Shown here piece by piece: positions 1-10,657 of a stretch of DNA of 64,000 nt (position 1 is its first letter; each line of letters opens with the position of its first letter). Position numbers and translations under genes: made by a program. A model generated the notes under the pieces. The model made no database searches. It was given only the letters and a program-made list of their open reading frames with translations, and was not told the DNA's origin. This DNA is from Peromyscus leucopus (taxonomy: Eukaryota > Chordata > Mammalia > Rodentia > Cricetidae), in NCBI RefSeq assembly GCF_004664715.2, contig NC_051071.1, positions 36,081,530 to 36,145,529 on the forward strand, given 5' to 3'.

Positions 1-1382
1 ATCTTTTTAAAGCCTAACACATACTTCAGTGAACATAGTGCTACCCCTGTACAGTAAAGTTCCCCTTTGGCTGCCAAAGTATGCTCTAATATTTGGCTTT
101 GATTCATTCCCCTTGGAGCATGATTTTCCTGACTCACCATTCCAAACATTTGCTTCAGATATTTTTCAGCTTATCTCGTCCTTACCCCTGCTCTTCCTGC
201 TGATATTCTTCGTAGACTCATTCCTGTTGGATTTTAATTTGTTTCACAGTTTAAAAAAAGCTGTTTTAACACTGAGAAGTAACATCTATTTGGAGTAGTT
301 ATTGAGTCCTGAGCATATTTAAATTTCATATTTCGTAGGTGTTAACTCTTCTCATATCCTCACATCTAGGTTTCACTGTACTCATCATTTGAAGTGAATA
401 ATAAAAACACAAAGACACAGATCGCATGTAAAGTTACATATCTAGGACATTACTGATGCAAGGCCTTTTCGCCTTTGAGCTGAAAGTATGTTGTGCTTAC
501 TGTCTTCCACTATATTTTTGTAATCAAATATAAATTCATTATAATCAATTAATGTTTCCTTTTATGAGAAAAGTATGACCTAAATAAATGGAAGTAAATT
601 GTATAGTCTTCAGAGTATAACTTATTACACACACAAGGGATAACTGGTGTACTCATACATTTGGTACAAACTGAAACTAAGATGTATATCTGTTCAATAA
701 ATACTGATGATACTTCTTAAATCTGCTATATGTAAACTTATCTCCTGGTTTCTAAATCTATGTTGACGCCTTCTATTTCAGGAGCTTCTCCTATTTCAGT
801 TATGATCCCTGAGCTACATGGGTTATAATATTTCATGTTTTTTATTTATTTTTGAGTTGTAATGTTTCAGGTTAAAAAAAAAAACTAAAGTTGCCTTTAT
901 CTCTCCTCTGTTTTTATCCACACTCAGGTCATCAGCAAAGCATATAAGAAATACTATAATATATCCAGGATGTAAATTTTTATTACTATCCTTATAGCTC
1001 TCATCCTAAGTGGTAGGGTCACCGGGACATCCCACCTGTAATAACTTCTCAACTTGACACCTTTAAGTCTACTCTAAACAGTATTTGGAAGAACCCTAGG
1101 TAGACACAAATCACAAAATATTTATATGCTGCACTCTACCAGCTGGCTCCCACTGTACCTGAAAGAAAAGCTAAAACACTCCATGTGATTTACAGAGTCA
1201 CATGATCTTATGCTCCAGTTTTACATTTCTAACCCATCTCTACAGGATCACATGACCTTGTGCTCCTGTTTTTTGTTTCTAACCCATCTTCCTTGTATAG
1301 ATCTTCCAGGAACAGGGACCTGATATACACCAAATCTGCACTTGCCTTAGTGATACCCACAAAGCTGCACTTTCCCTCTGTC
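1..1382. other. intergenic stretch, no gene seen
   Basis: AT-rich single-copy-looking DNA. Short open frames here have no recognisable domains and no splice or codon evidence. The only structure seen is a 50-bp tandem duplication near 1200-1297. It ends at the target site of the L1 insertion described next. Confidence 0.7.
1198..1297. repeat. tandem duplication, two 50-bp units
   Basis: Two adjacent units starting at 1198 and 1248 share the pattern tcacatgaYcttRtgctcc and later tttctaacccatct, with a few substitutions between them. The exact 50-bp offset and the divergence indicate an old local tandem duplication. No known repeat family is recognised. Confidence 0.75.
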
Positions 1383-1398
1383 AAGAATTCCATATCTG

Positions 1399-2027
1399 GT
1401 ATGATTGAGCATTTCTTGGGTATATGCCCAAGAGTGGTATAGCTGGATCTTGGGGGAGATTGATTCCCAATTTTCTAAGAAAGTGCCATATTGATTTCCA
1501 AAGTGGTTGTACAAGCTTGCATTCCCACCAGCAGTGGAGGAGACTTCCCCTAGTTCCACATCCTCTCCAGCATAAAGTGTCTTCAGTGTTTTTGATCTTA
1601 GTCATTCTGACAGGCATAAGGTGGTATCTCAGAGTTGTTTTGATTTGCATTTCCCTGATGATTAGGGATGTTGAGCAATTCCTTGAATGTCTTTCAGCCA
1701 TTTGAGTTTCCTCTGTTGAGAATTCTCTGTTTAGTTCTATAGCCCATTTCTTAATTGGACTGTTGGTCGTTTTGATGTCTAATTTCTTGAGTTCCTTATA
1801 TATTCTGGATATCAGTCCTCTGTCAGATGTGGGGTTGGGGAAGATCTTTTCCCATTCTGTAGGCTGTCGCTGTGCCTTGTTGACCGTATCCTTTGCTCTA
1901 CAAAAGCTTCTCAGTTTCAAGAGGTCCCATTGACTGATTGTTTCTCTCAGTGTCTGTGCTACTGGTGTTATATTTAGGAAGCAATCTCCTATGCCAATGC
2001 ATTCAAGACTACTTCCTACTTTCTCTT
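1399..2027 (-). pseudogene. L1 ORF2 C-terminal fragment in the inverted segment
   Basis: Read on the minus strand, this piece encodes the L1 ORF2 C-terminal region. It opens with KLRSFCRAKDTVNK, continues through a basic PTEWEKIF segment, and contains the Cys-rich signature CWRGCG then LLHCWWEC. The reading frame breaks near the end of the piece (about 1381-1559 lies in another frame). The endonuclease and reverse transcriptase domains are absent, so it has no activity. It lies upstream of and inverted to its own 3' UTR because of twin priming. The parallel copy at 19868-20320 shares most residues. Confidence 0.9.
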
Positions 2028-2464
2028 CTGACCTACTCTGGTGATGGGATGGCCAAACACCCTAATAGTTGTGCCAGAAACCCCCTCCAAGGACTGAGGA
2101 ATCTGGATGCAGACATCGAGGGCTAGGCCCCGGGTGGAGCACTGGGAGTCCAATTAGCGAGAAAGAGGAGGGTTTATATGAGCGAAAATTGTTGAAACCA
2201 AGGTTGGATAAAGCACAGGAACAAATAGCCAAACAAATGGAAACACATGAACTATGAACCAAAGGTTGAGGGGCTCCCAACTGGATCAGGCCCTCTGAAT
2301 AGGTAAGACAGTTGATTGGCTTGATCTGTTTGGGAGGCATCTAGGCAGTGGTACCAGGTCCTGGGCTCATTGCATGAGTTAGATGTTTGAAACCTGGGAC
2401 TTATGCAGGGACGCTTGGCTCAATCTGGGAGGAGGGGACTGGACCTGCCTGGACTGAGTCTATC

Positions 2465-2560
2465 AGGTCGATCTCAGTCCTCGGGGGAGGCCTTGCTCTG
2501 GAGGAGGTGGGAATGGGGGGTGGGCTGTGGGGAAGGAAGGGGGGCAGGAACGGGGAGAAC
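2465..2560 (+). repeat. G-rich polypurine tract in L1 3' UTR
   Basis: Several runs of four to six G occur within about 95 bases just before the A-rich tail. This is the conserved G-rich polypurine region typical of L1 3' UTRs, which can form quadruplex structures. The equivalent tract of the second L1 is on the minus strand at about 19068-19140. Confidence 0.75.
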
Positions 2561-2653
2561 AAGGTAATCTGTGGCTGTTATGTAGAACTGAATAGTACTG
2601 TAAAATAAAATAAAATAAAAATAAAAAATCTAAAAAAAAGAATTCCATATCTG

Positions 2654-3045
2654 ATTATCCACACAGATAATCCTATGCTTCCTTCAAACCCTCCATAGAA
2701 TTTCACCCATTGAACATGTTATTGAAATTACTGCCTTCTCTACCACCTCATCCTTCGTCAAGATTTCGTTTTTCTTCCTATCAATAATTAGCATCTCATA
2801 TACTACCTAATTGACATACTGAAATTGGTTAATATCAGCCTCCATCTTTATAACAAGTGAGGGCAAGAACACACATGTACACACACACACACACACACAC
2901 ACATTGATAGTTTACATAAACTGTTCATAATTATATGTTTTCATGGTAACATTTCTTGTAAGTAGACATGTAAGTAGACATTTTTTTAACAAGGCAAATA
3001 AATTCTTGTTCAATGAAAAATTAACTTTAAATAAAATCTTATATT
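2654..3045. other. intergenic stretch with a short CA repeat
   Basis: No gene is visible. A perfect (AC)n microsatellite of about 25 bases lies at 2879-2903. The rest is AT-rich unique-looking sequence. Confidence 0.7.
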
Positions 3046-3049
3046 AATG

Positions 3050-3182
3050 CATGCCTGTAACCCCAGCACTTAGGACGCTGTGGTAAGAAAGCTATTATTT
3101 TAAAACCAGTTTAGCAGAGAAAGACAGCAAGTTTGAGAACAATTTGGGCTACACAGAGAGGCATTGGCTCAATGAAAGTAAA
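3050..3182 (+). mobile_element. old degraded B1/B4-type SINE
   Basis: It contains gcatgcctgtaaccccagca, the B1 core, and later a degraded agcctgggctacacagagag-like segment with gctcaatgaaa at the end. High divergence and internal gaps indicate an old copy. The exact subfamily (B1, B4 or PB1) is unresolved. Confidence 0.6.
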
Positions 3183-5608
3183 GGAAAAAGATGGAGAGTG
3201 AATATGATCAAAATAAGTTGCAATAAACTCTCAAAGAGTCAATATAACATAAACAAGAAAATGAAAATTGATAAAACTGTAACAGTGCATTGAATACTTA
3301 AAATGTAAGAAAGCAAAAAAGCCAGGAAAATTAAATGTAAAAACATTACTTTCACAACATAGATTAGTTTTGTGACACATACTATGCTAATTTACTGAAA
3401 CTAATTTTTTCCTATTATGTTCAATAGTAGATATATTTGTATGTTTTATATTTTGTTTGTTGTTGAATTTACTCTTTTGAAATTTACACAGTGAGCCACC
3501 AATTTTATCTCCAACAGTAGCACTTAATCTTCTTATCAACAATAAAATTGTTCCTTATGTTGATGGGACAATTAACATAGCAGAGCACCTCAAGAAAAAT
3601 ATGGAAAAGTAAAACATTTACTACTAAATGTCTTGTCAATGAGTCATGAGTAATTCATTCATAAAAGATGGAAATGTCCCCTAACAATCACTCACTGTGT
3701 AAGTGTGACACAGAAAACATTGTGTTGTCTGGAAAGCCCATATTCTGTGATATTCAGACTTGTTTTCTCCCATGACCATTCTCTATTTGAAATAATGCGG
3801 ATACCCAAGACATTACCTTACTTGTTAATTGATATTGCCTACACTTTCCGCTGGTGAAGAAGAATGGAAGCATTAATGCAGAAATGCGAGCTGACACCTA
3901 CTGGCAAGGCCATCATTCAAGGTTTCCTACATTCAAAGATTAAAAACTCAAGATGAAAACACAAACTTCAATAATTCTAACAGATGTTAAGACTATATCA
4001 TCAGAGACTTTGCCTCCACTCACAAGACACAGTTTAGAAGAAGTCCCTGTACCCCATTATAATCATGTGAAATGATCTTGCTCATTTATCTGAAAGACTA
4101 ATATTTACTTGATAGAAAAATTGAATTTTTAAAGAAGTGGCATTTATGCTATTTTAGTTAGGTGGAAACTGAAACTCATTCAGCTTGAGGTGCTCTGAAA
4201 GAAATTTTCAGGAGTAAGAAATAGAGATTAGAATGTCCTGGGCTTCTCAACCATTTCAAAATCCTTTAACTGACTGAAAATTATGTGCACACAAGTGTGA
4301 ATGTAGATTCTCATAAGAAATTGTCTAGATATCAGGTACATGAACGAACAATGATGCCCATTGAGCAGATCCCATATTTCTCACCAATCAAGCACTATTC
4401 TGGCTAATTTGCACCTAGGAACACAATATGAACCAGAAACTAGATTGATGTTTTCACTTTTCCATCTTCATTTATAATGGCTTGGTTACTTTTCCAAGGT
4501 CAATGATTTGCTTTTGCCTCTTTGATAAATAATTTAAATTTCCTCACATGGCTTTTCATCTGTCATCTTAAATGATGAATTGAAGGTCTTTGGTGAATCA
4601 ATTAAAGTTCATTTTAATTTTAATAACTATAGAATAGATCTTTCTTGTTCTTGGCTATAATTTCTATTTGCAAAAATCATGTAGCCTCATTATTATTTAG
4701 AGCATCACCTTTAGATGAAACGCAAATAAAAGAACAGTTTATGACAGTTGGTTGAGGCATATATGTAAATGATAGACTACAAATATTTAAAAATTTTAGG
4801 CTACATAGTATTCAGCTTGAGTTTTGCTAAATTAATTTAAGGAATAATACAAAATGCATTTCTTTCTGATAAAGAATTTTTCTCATTTGAGACGGTAAAT
4901 TTGAACATGTTTACTTCTATTTTTTGTGTTTAAGTGAAGATGGAGAAAGGTTCTAGAAAGTAATATCAATATAGAGTTCACATGTTTATGCTAACAATGC
5001 TGGATAGAAACTAAAATTATAATTATGACATATATTATGTTTATGAAAGCATGGCTTAAGTCAAGAGCAAAGTACTTATATTATGAAATAATAAATGCTA
5101 TAATGTCAGGATCTGCAATAAAAGCAATGCTATGCTAAGTTGTATCAAGTGTTGGAGTTTAAGTGATTAATTAAAAAATATTCCTCAAGTAGTTATGCTG
5201 CTGTGTGCAGTGTTTACTGATTTCAGTTATATGATATTATTTGCCTGGTGCAAGATTTACTGAAAAAATTCAATTATAGGTGGTTCTAGATATGGTAGGA
5301 ATTTCATAAGAAGTGTGGGTAATGAAACAATAAATATAGAAGTAGATAAAAAAAAACTCTGTAAATATGGTAAAAAAAATAATGAGGGACAGAAGCCCTC
5401 AGTCACAGTATATATATAGAAAAGAGAGTACATAAGAAACTGGACAATACCACGAGTAAATAACCCTGACATAATATTACTTTGAACTATGTGGGTCTCC
5501 ATCCATGTCTTATTATTTAGTTTTGGAAAGGCACAGCAATTTGGTAAGTCACAGAAAAGCTGCATAATCTAAGAATAAGGATGAAATGGAGATGGATGCA
5601 ATGACTGC
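3183..5608. other. 2.4 kb intergenic stretch, nothing recognised
   Basis: AT-rich DNA without a recognisable gene, RNA gene or young repeat. Open frames are short and unconvincing. Highly diverged repeats could be missed by eye. Confidence 0.6.
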
Positions 5609-5680
5609 ATCATATATATGTATATTCATATATATATATTCATATATATATATATATGATAGAGAGAGAAAGGATTGTTT
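5609..5680. repeat. AT microsatellite with a short GA end
   Basis: Alternating (TA)n and catatata blocks are followed by gatagagagag. Simple low-complexity DNA. Confidence 0.85.
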
Positions 5681-5825
5681 GATGTATATTGGTTTCCAAC
5701 ATAGAACATAATACAAACCTATTGTGAAAAGTTAAAAATTATCAAAACTTATATCCACAAAAGAAAAAACTTCCATATAATGTTTCCATTCCAATTCAGG
5801 AATATAAATTAATATAAAGATACAG

Positions 5826-6238
5826 TGTCTTAGTTAGGGCTTCTATTCCTGCGATGAAATATCATGACCAAAAAGCGAGTTAGAGAGGAAAAATGTTTAT
5901 TTGGCTTACACTTCCAAGTCATTCATCATCCAAGGAAGTTAGGGCAGGAATTCAAACAGGGCAGTAACCTGAAAGGAAGAGCTAATGCAGAGGCTACAGA
6001 GGGGTGCTGCTTACTGACTTGCTTCCCATAGCTTGCTCAGTTTACTTTCGTACAGAACCCAGGACCACCAGCCCAGGGTTAGCACCACTCACAATCGGCT
6101 GGGCCCCGCCCCATCAATCACAAATTAAGAAAATGCCGTCCAGGCTTGCCTACAGCCTGATTTTAAGGGGTCATTTTCTCCACTTAGATTCCCTGCTTTC
6201 AGAAAACCTGGCTTATGTATCAAGTTGACATAAAACTA
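5826..6238 (+). mobile_element. rodent medium-reiteration repeat (RMER-type?)
   Basis: The element starts at about cagtgtcttagttagggctt and ends with aagttgacataaaactagcc. This is a dispersed rodent repeat I recognise by sequence (conserved parts: tttatttggcttacacttcc, gcttgcttcccatagcttgc, gggccccgccccatcaatca). I believe it belongs to the RMER class, but the name is from memory and unverified. It has no coding capacity. Confidence 0.6.
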
Positions 6239-6272
6239 GCCAGCATGCACAATTTTAAATAACAGCAGCTTC

Positions 6273-6425
6273 ATGGCTGGTGAGATGGCTCAGCAGGTAA
6301 GGGCTCATGATCCTAAGCCTGATAACTTGATTTTGATCCCCAGAACCCACACAGGAGAATACTGATTGCAGTGAATTTTCCTCTGACTTCCATAGACATG
6401 CCATGGTACATGTGAAATCAATATC
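6273..6425 (+). mobile_element. B2 SINE
   Basis: It begins ggctggtgagatggctcagc, the tRNA-derived head with the A-box region, then has gatccccagaacccacac, and is degraded toward its 3' part. Orientation is plus. It forms a tight cluster with the B1 copies that follow. Confidence 0.85.
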
Positions 6426-6469
6426 AAATATGATAGCAGTTTGTGCTTGGTGTGGTAAGAAATGTCTGT

Positions 6470-6632
6470 CGGCCACTGTGGTGACACATGCCCTAAATTC
6501 CAACACTCAGGAGGCAGAAGCAGGCAGATCTCTGAGAGTTCAAGGCCAGACTGGTCTACAAAGTGAAGTCCAGCACAATCTCCAAAGTTACACAGAGAAA
6601 CCCTGTCTCGAATTACAAAAACAAAAACAGAA
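6470..6632 (+). mobile_element. B1 SINE
   Basis: Recognised by caggaggcagaagcaggcag, agttcaaggccagactggtc and acacagagaaaccctgtctc, ending in an A-rich tail. It is a plus-strand copy of moderate divergence. Confidence 0.9.
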
Positions 6633-6633
6633 A

Positions 6634-6705
6634 TGTTTGTCATCACAGCTTCCAGGAGACAGAAGCAGTAGAATCACTATGAGTTCTAGGCCAGTCAGAG
6701 CTGTG
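6634..6705 (+). mobile_element. B1 fragment
   Basis: The sequence catcacagcttccaggagac through gagttctaggccagtcagag matches the B1 interior a second time directly after the previous copy. It is a partial old B1 or a duplicated fragment. Confidence 0.5.
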
Positions 6706-6883
6706 TGATGAGAACTAAACTGGGATCATTTTGAACCCATCAAGGCTGTAGAAACTAAAAAGTACTACCCAGGCAGTATGCATAAATGGTAGATGAATAG
6801 GCTTTTTCTCATATTGCTAATAGAAGGACAGTTACTGTTGTTTGTTATGGGAAAATAACTGCAGAGTCCAATAAAGTGTTTTT

Positions 6884-6917
6884 TGTTGGTTGGTTGGTTG
6901 GTTGGTTGGTTGGTTGT
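6884..6917. repeat. (GGTT)n microsatellite
   Basis: About eight units of ggtt run up to the T-rich end of the following minus-strand B1. It probably grew from that SINE's tail. Confidence 0.9.
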
Positions 6918-6944
6918 TTTGGTAGCAGTTTGGAGGCTTTGGTT

Positions 6945-7075
6945 TGTTTATTTTTCAAGACAGGGTTTCTCTGTGTAACAGTGCTGACTACCCTGGAGAC
7001 TAGGCTGGCCTCCAAGTCACAAAGAACTGCCTGCCTCTGCTGGGATTAAAGGTATTCACCATCATGCTTAGCTCT
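6945..7075 (-). mobile_element. B1 SINE
   Basis: The reverse-strand B1 is shown by caagacagggtttctctgtg, aggctggcctccaagtcaca and tgctgggattaaaggtattc. It has internal deletions and its tail is toward the GGTT repeat. Confidence 0.85.
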
Positions 7076-7221
7076 GATAAAGTTTTAAAGTTCTTAATCC
7101 AATAATCCCATTTTAAAGAATTACTTTCATGGAATTAAATGATCACATAAAATATATCATAATAAGCATAGTGAATCCATATTAGCAAATAAGTAACTAT
7201 CTGACAAGGTTATAAAGATTT

Positions 7222-7258
<37 letters not shown>

Positions 7259-8470
7259 ATGTATATATATGTATATATATATATATGAAATAACCTCAGA
7301 AATTTAAATTGAAAAAGTAATTGTTGAAAACAATGTTAACAAATGGCTAACATTAATTAACAAAATAGAAATAAGATAGAAAGGTACTATTCTCCAGCGA
7401 TCTTTAACTACAATAAAAGTAATCTTATTTGAAAGTCAAAGTTTCAAGTGAATACATTTACAACACAACCCCTAGAGCTGAAGCCTGGAGAACAACACGT
7501 AAGTGGGCGTGGGAAGATTGTAAATGATCCGGACAGGATGTCTGCTTTGAGATTTTTGTCTTGTAAAAAGAGAGGGTGGCACTGGTTCACTTGTCACCAG
7601 GACAGCCAAACTACAAACTGCCCTTGTAAACTGTACATTTAATTTAGGAACAGAAAGCAGCCAGGACAATCGGTATTTTTAGTTGTCTGGCTTCATTTCA
7701 GATATTTGAAATGTTATTGTACTCCAATCCATGCCTTTAGCCTTTGCCTGAGAACAAAATAATATAGAAAACAAAGTTTAAAAATCATTCTTAAAATGTA
7801 CTGTATAGAGACACATGCATATATATGTATATATGCAGTTATCCATATCAATTCACACATATTTAAATATCACATATGTTACTTTAACAGAGAGGTCAAA
7901 TGACAGAGATGGTGTGATAGAAGTTTATTCTTCATTGCCCAGAAGGCAGCTCTCTATACCCATGGCTTGCCAGGAGAACATGAGTCATTTGTTTTTACTT
8001 CTCCTCACTTACACTGATCACCATTGGTGAGATTAGGTGGAGTATAGCATGTGGATGACGGAATATTACTTGCAATTTTCTTAAATGCATACTATCTGAT
8101 TTTTCTTGTCAATCATTTTGTAGATCATTCTCTAATGTCATGAGCTAATCCAAGCGTGAAGATGCCAAAAGGCCTTTGTAACTGTTATAAATATTATTCC
8201 AATGATAAGTTATCATACTTAAGCCTCAAACTAGTCATCATACTAATGAATGAGTGGTTATCTGTAGCTCTCTTAAAAGAAGTCAAACTTTGTTTTTTCT
8301 GATTATTTTGATGTGTTTTATTTTTTTCTCCACAAAACTTCAAATCTCAATATTAGTACAAGAAACCCCTTTCTTTTCATGTGATGGAGTACTATATAGT
8401 TTTGTTGGTCAAACTGAAATCATGGGACAGAATGCTAATTTCCAACACCATTGACAAAGAATGTCAGCTA
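7076..8470. other. intergenic stretch with a TA/TG microsatellite
   Basis: No gene recognised. A compound (TA)n(GT)n(TA)n microsatellite occupies about 7221-7287. The remainder is AT-rich unique-looking DNA. Confidence 0.65.
7221..7287. repeat. compound TA/GT microsatellite
   Basis: (TA)n then (GT)n then interrupted (TA)n, about 67 bases in total. Confidence 0.9.
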
Positions 8471-8473
8471 AGG

Positions 8474-8785
8474 GGCAGGGAAATAGATCAGTCAGTGAAG
8501 TGCTTGCATTTTAAGAATCAGGGGTGGGATATCATCCCAGTACCCATGTAGAATCTGATATTGTGGTGTGCATCTATCACTTCTGTGAAGGGAGGCAGAG
8601 AGAGTAGGACCTCTGGGGAATTCTGGTGAACAAGTCCAGCTGAATCTATGAAATCCTAGTTCAGTGATGGACTGTGTGTGCAAAAAAAAAAAAAAATGGT
8701 GGGTAATCAAGAAATACTTCATTTTGCTTCCACACACATGTCACATGCATATACATTTTCATGCACCTGCAGGCAAATGTGCCTA
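8474..8785 (+). mobile_element. B3-type SINE
   Basis: A tRNA-derived head (aggggcagggaaatagatca) is followed by ccagtacccatgtagaatct, a B1-like middle, tcagtgatggactgtgtgtg, an A run and a CA/TG-rich 3' end. This order fits the B3 family (B2 superfamily). The copy is diverged. Confidence 0.7.
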
Positions 8786-8856
8786 AGCATGTATTTGTGT
8801 AATACTCTTTAAAGACTTTCAGCTAAACTTTATAGTCAGAGGTCACATTTAATTGC

Positions 8857-9075
8857 TGGAGATATAGTTCAGTGGATGGAGTGCTTTCCTGGTAGACACA
8901 GAAACGCTAGGCTCAATGCCAAGTACCTCATAGACCAGATTTAGTGGAGCATGCCTGAGATTCCAACACAAAGGAGGTGAAGGCAGGATGATCAGAACTC
9001 CAAAGTTATGCTCAGCTACATGGTGAGATTGAGGCCAGGATGCTTGAGATCCTGACAAAAAATAAAAATACCACA
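8857..9075 (+). mobile_element. B4 (ID-B1 composite) SINE
   Basis: An ID-like head, gctggagatatagttcagtg, is followed by a B1-like body (gcatgcctgagattccaaca, ggaggtgaaggcaggatgat, gagattgaggccaggatgct) and an A-rich tail. This order matches B4. Confidence 0.8.
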
Positions 9076-9526
9076 ATCAAATTTTATTGGAATAGAGGAG
9101 ATCTTCAGCACATAAAGTCTTGAGTAAATGTGTATTAGCTGAAATGGGTACAAATGTGTCAAAGACTCATTGTCCCAGACCCATGGGAGTGGTAATGCTT
9201 TACTCACCCCAGAGTAAAGATCAGAGGGATGGGAAAGGCTTCTTCTGGTCCTAGTACAAATGTTGACTGTGTGTATACATGTTTACAAATGATTGACCAG
9301 TGTACAAGAACTAACAACTCCAGCTTCCTCTTCCAAAATATTCATAGCTTGAGACTGCTCACCCACAGACTTCTCCTACTGATATTAGCCAACTCCGTCC
9401 CCTGTGATGTACATAGTATAGATCCACGTTGCTGTGCAGTTGGTATCCTCTATCAGAAAGCATAACACACCTGATGCCAGCTTTTCTGTACTTGTGTATG
9501 TGTGTCTTTCCTCCACACCTCCACCT

Positions 9527-9570
9527 TTTGTTGTTGTTGTTGTTGTTGTTGTTTTGTTTTGTTTTGTTTT
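9527..9570. repeat. (GTT)n/(GTTTT)n simple repeat
   Basis: About eight gtt units are followed by four gtttt units. Confidence 0.9.
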
Positions 9571-9834
9571 CAGTCATCATCTAGTCAGGTTTTCAGGACC
9601 AAGCTACACATGGTGCAACAATGGTATTCTTCTATTGAATGGTCTTAAAATATGGCAATTTTATTATTCTTAATGATCACATAAAGGAAATAAATTAAAT
9701 TTAGCTTTATCCATACATGAAAACATTGTTATCTTAATTTTGAAACACAAGAGCAAAACTACACTGTCCTTTATTATTTTCTCTTACAAAGAGGAAAAAA
9801 ATTAAGATCTCTTCTACTTCCTTACCATTGATAG

Positions 9835-10175
9835 CATATTGTCAGTAAATGTCTTCATTCAGTCAAAACTGATGTAGCACTTACTGTGAGCCAGCCATCC
9901 CTCCATGAATAAGAGATCTGAACCTTATGCAAAATAGGCAAAAACTGGGGCCTGCCTATGTGCTGTTTTCATTCTAGTAGACATACTAAATGCATAGTGC
10001 GCAGCCTGGTTTTGCCAGTTCTGCTGAAAAACAGAGAACAGAAAAAGCAAGTGGACATGCATGCACTCTCATATAGGTCTGTCTGGGAATTCATGAAGGA
10101 CAAAGGCCACTTGAGCAAAGAGATAAAGCAACAGAGGAGAGAAAAGCATTCCAGGTAGTAGGGTAGGAACTAACA
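9835..10175 (+). mobile_element. possible MIR/L2-type ancient repeat
   Basis: Fragments such as tagcacttactgtgagccag, cattctagtagacatac and aagcattccaggtagtaggg resemble phrases common in ancient mammalian MIR/L2-type repeats. The match is by eye and weak. Confidence 0.35.
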
Positions 10176-10571
10176 TGGAGGGTAACATTTACTATCATAG
10201 TCCCCAATTTTAAATGATTTGTAAATAAATGTTAAATACCACAATGTCTTCCCATACAGATTTTTTAAGTAGAAATTATTTAGTTCAAAAAGGCGTGAAA
10301 ATGAGCTTTGTTTTTTTTTTTCTTTCTAGATTTCTCTATTGAGCAAATGCACTCCTTTACCTTGATTTCAATATTGTCCTGTAGAAACAGATTCTCAGGA
10401 ATTAAAAACATGTCAGGTTCATTGAAAGGTGCATATACTGATCATCTTCATGGATTTCATTCCCTGTCCTCTGTAACATTTGATTTTTATAAGCAAGTTG
10501 AAGTCCTTATGGCCTTTAGGAATTATCAAGAGATAATGTAAGCAGGGGACAAAGTTTTGGGGTTTTAGCTG

Positions 10572-10575
<4 letters not shown>

Positions 10576-10644
<69 letters not shown>

Positions 10645-10657
10645 TTCTCTCTCTCCC
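10576..10657. repeat. (CT)n microsatellite, about 80 bases
   Basis: Perfect CT dinucleotides at 10576-10640 are followed by an interrupted CT/CCCT end. The strand asymmetry (all pyrimidine on plus) allows triplex formation. An apparent minus-strand reading frame of alternating R and E is an artefact of this tract. Confidence 0.95.

Larger units (their letters stand above)
1383..2653 (+). mobile_element. 5'-truncated, 5'-inverted L1 insertion with target-site duplication
   Basis: The insertion is bounded by the 16-bp perfect duplication aagaattccatatctg at 1383-1398 and 2638-2653. The right part (about 2028-2637) is rodent L1 3' UTR in plus orientation, ending in an A-rich tail. The left part (1399 to about 2027) is ORF2 C-terminal sequence in the opposite orientation. 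This arrangement is the known signature of twin priming during L1 integration: the 3' piece is direct, the upstream piece is inverted, and sequence is lost at the junction. The junction is placed at about 2028 by comparison with the second L1 in this window (homology to its ORF2 at about 19805-20430 stops there). The 3' UTR also matches the other copy (19020-19385 on the minus strand), so both are the same broad subfamily. Confidence 0.93.
9076..10575. other. intergenic stretch with simple repeats and a possible ancient repeat
   Basis: No gene seen. It contains a (GTT)n(GTTTT)n tract at 9527-9570 and a possible ancient mammalian repeat at about 9835-10175. Short open frames are not supported. 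Confidence 0.6.

Noticed and set aside
6003..6228. 74-codon frame in the rodent repeat
   Set aside because: Lies entirely within a noncoding dispersed repeat (5826-6238).
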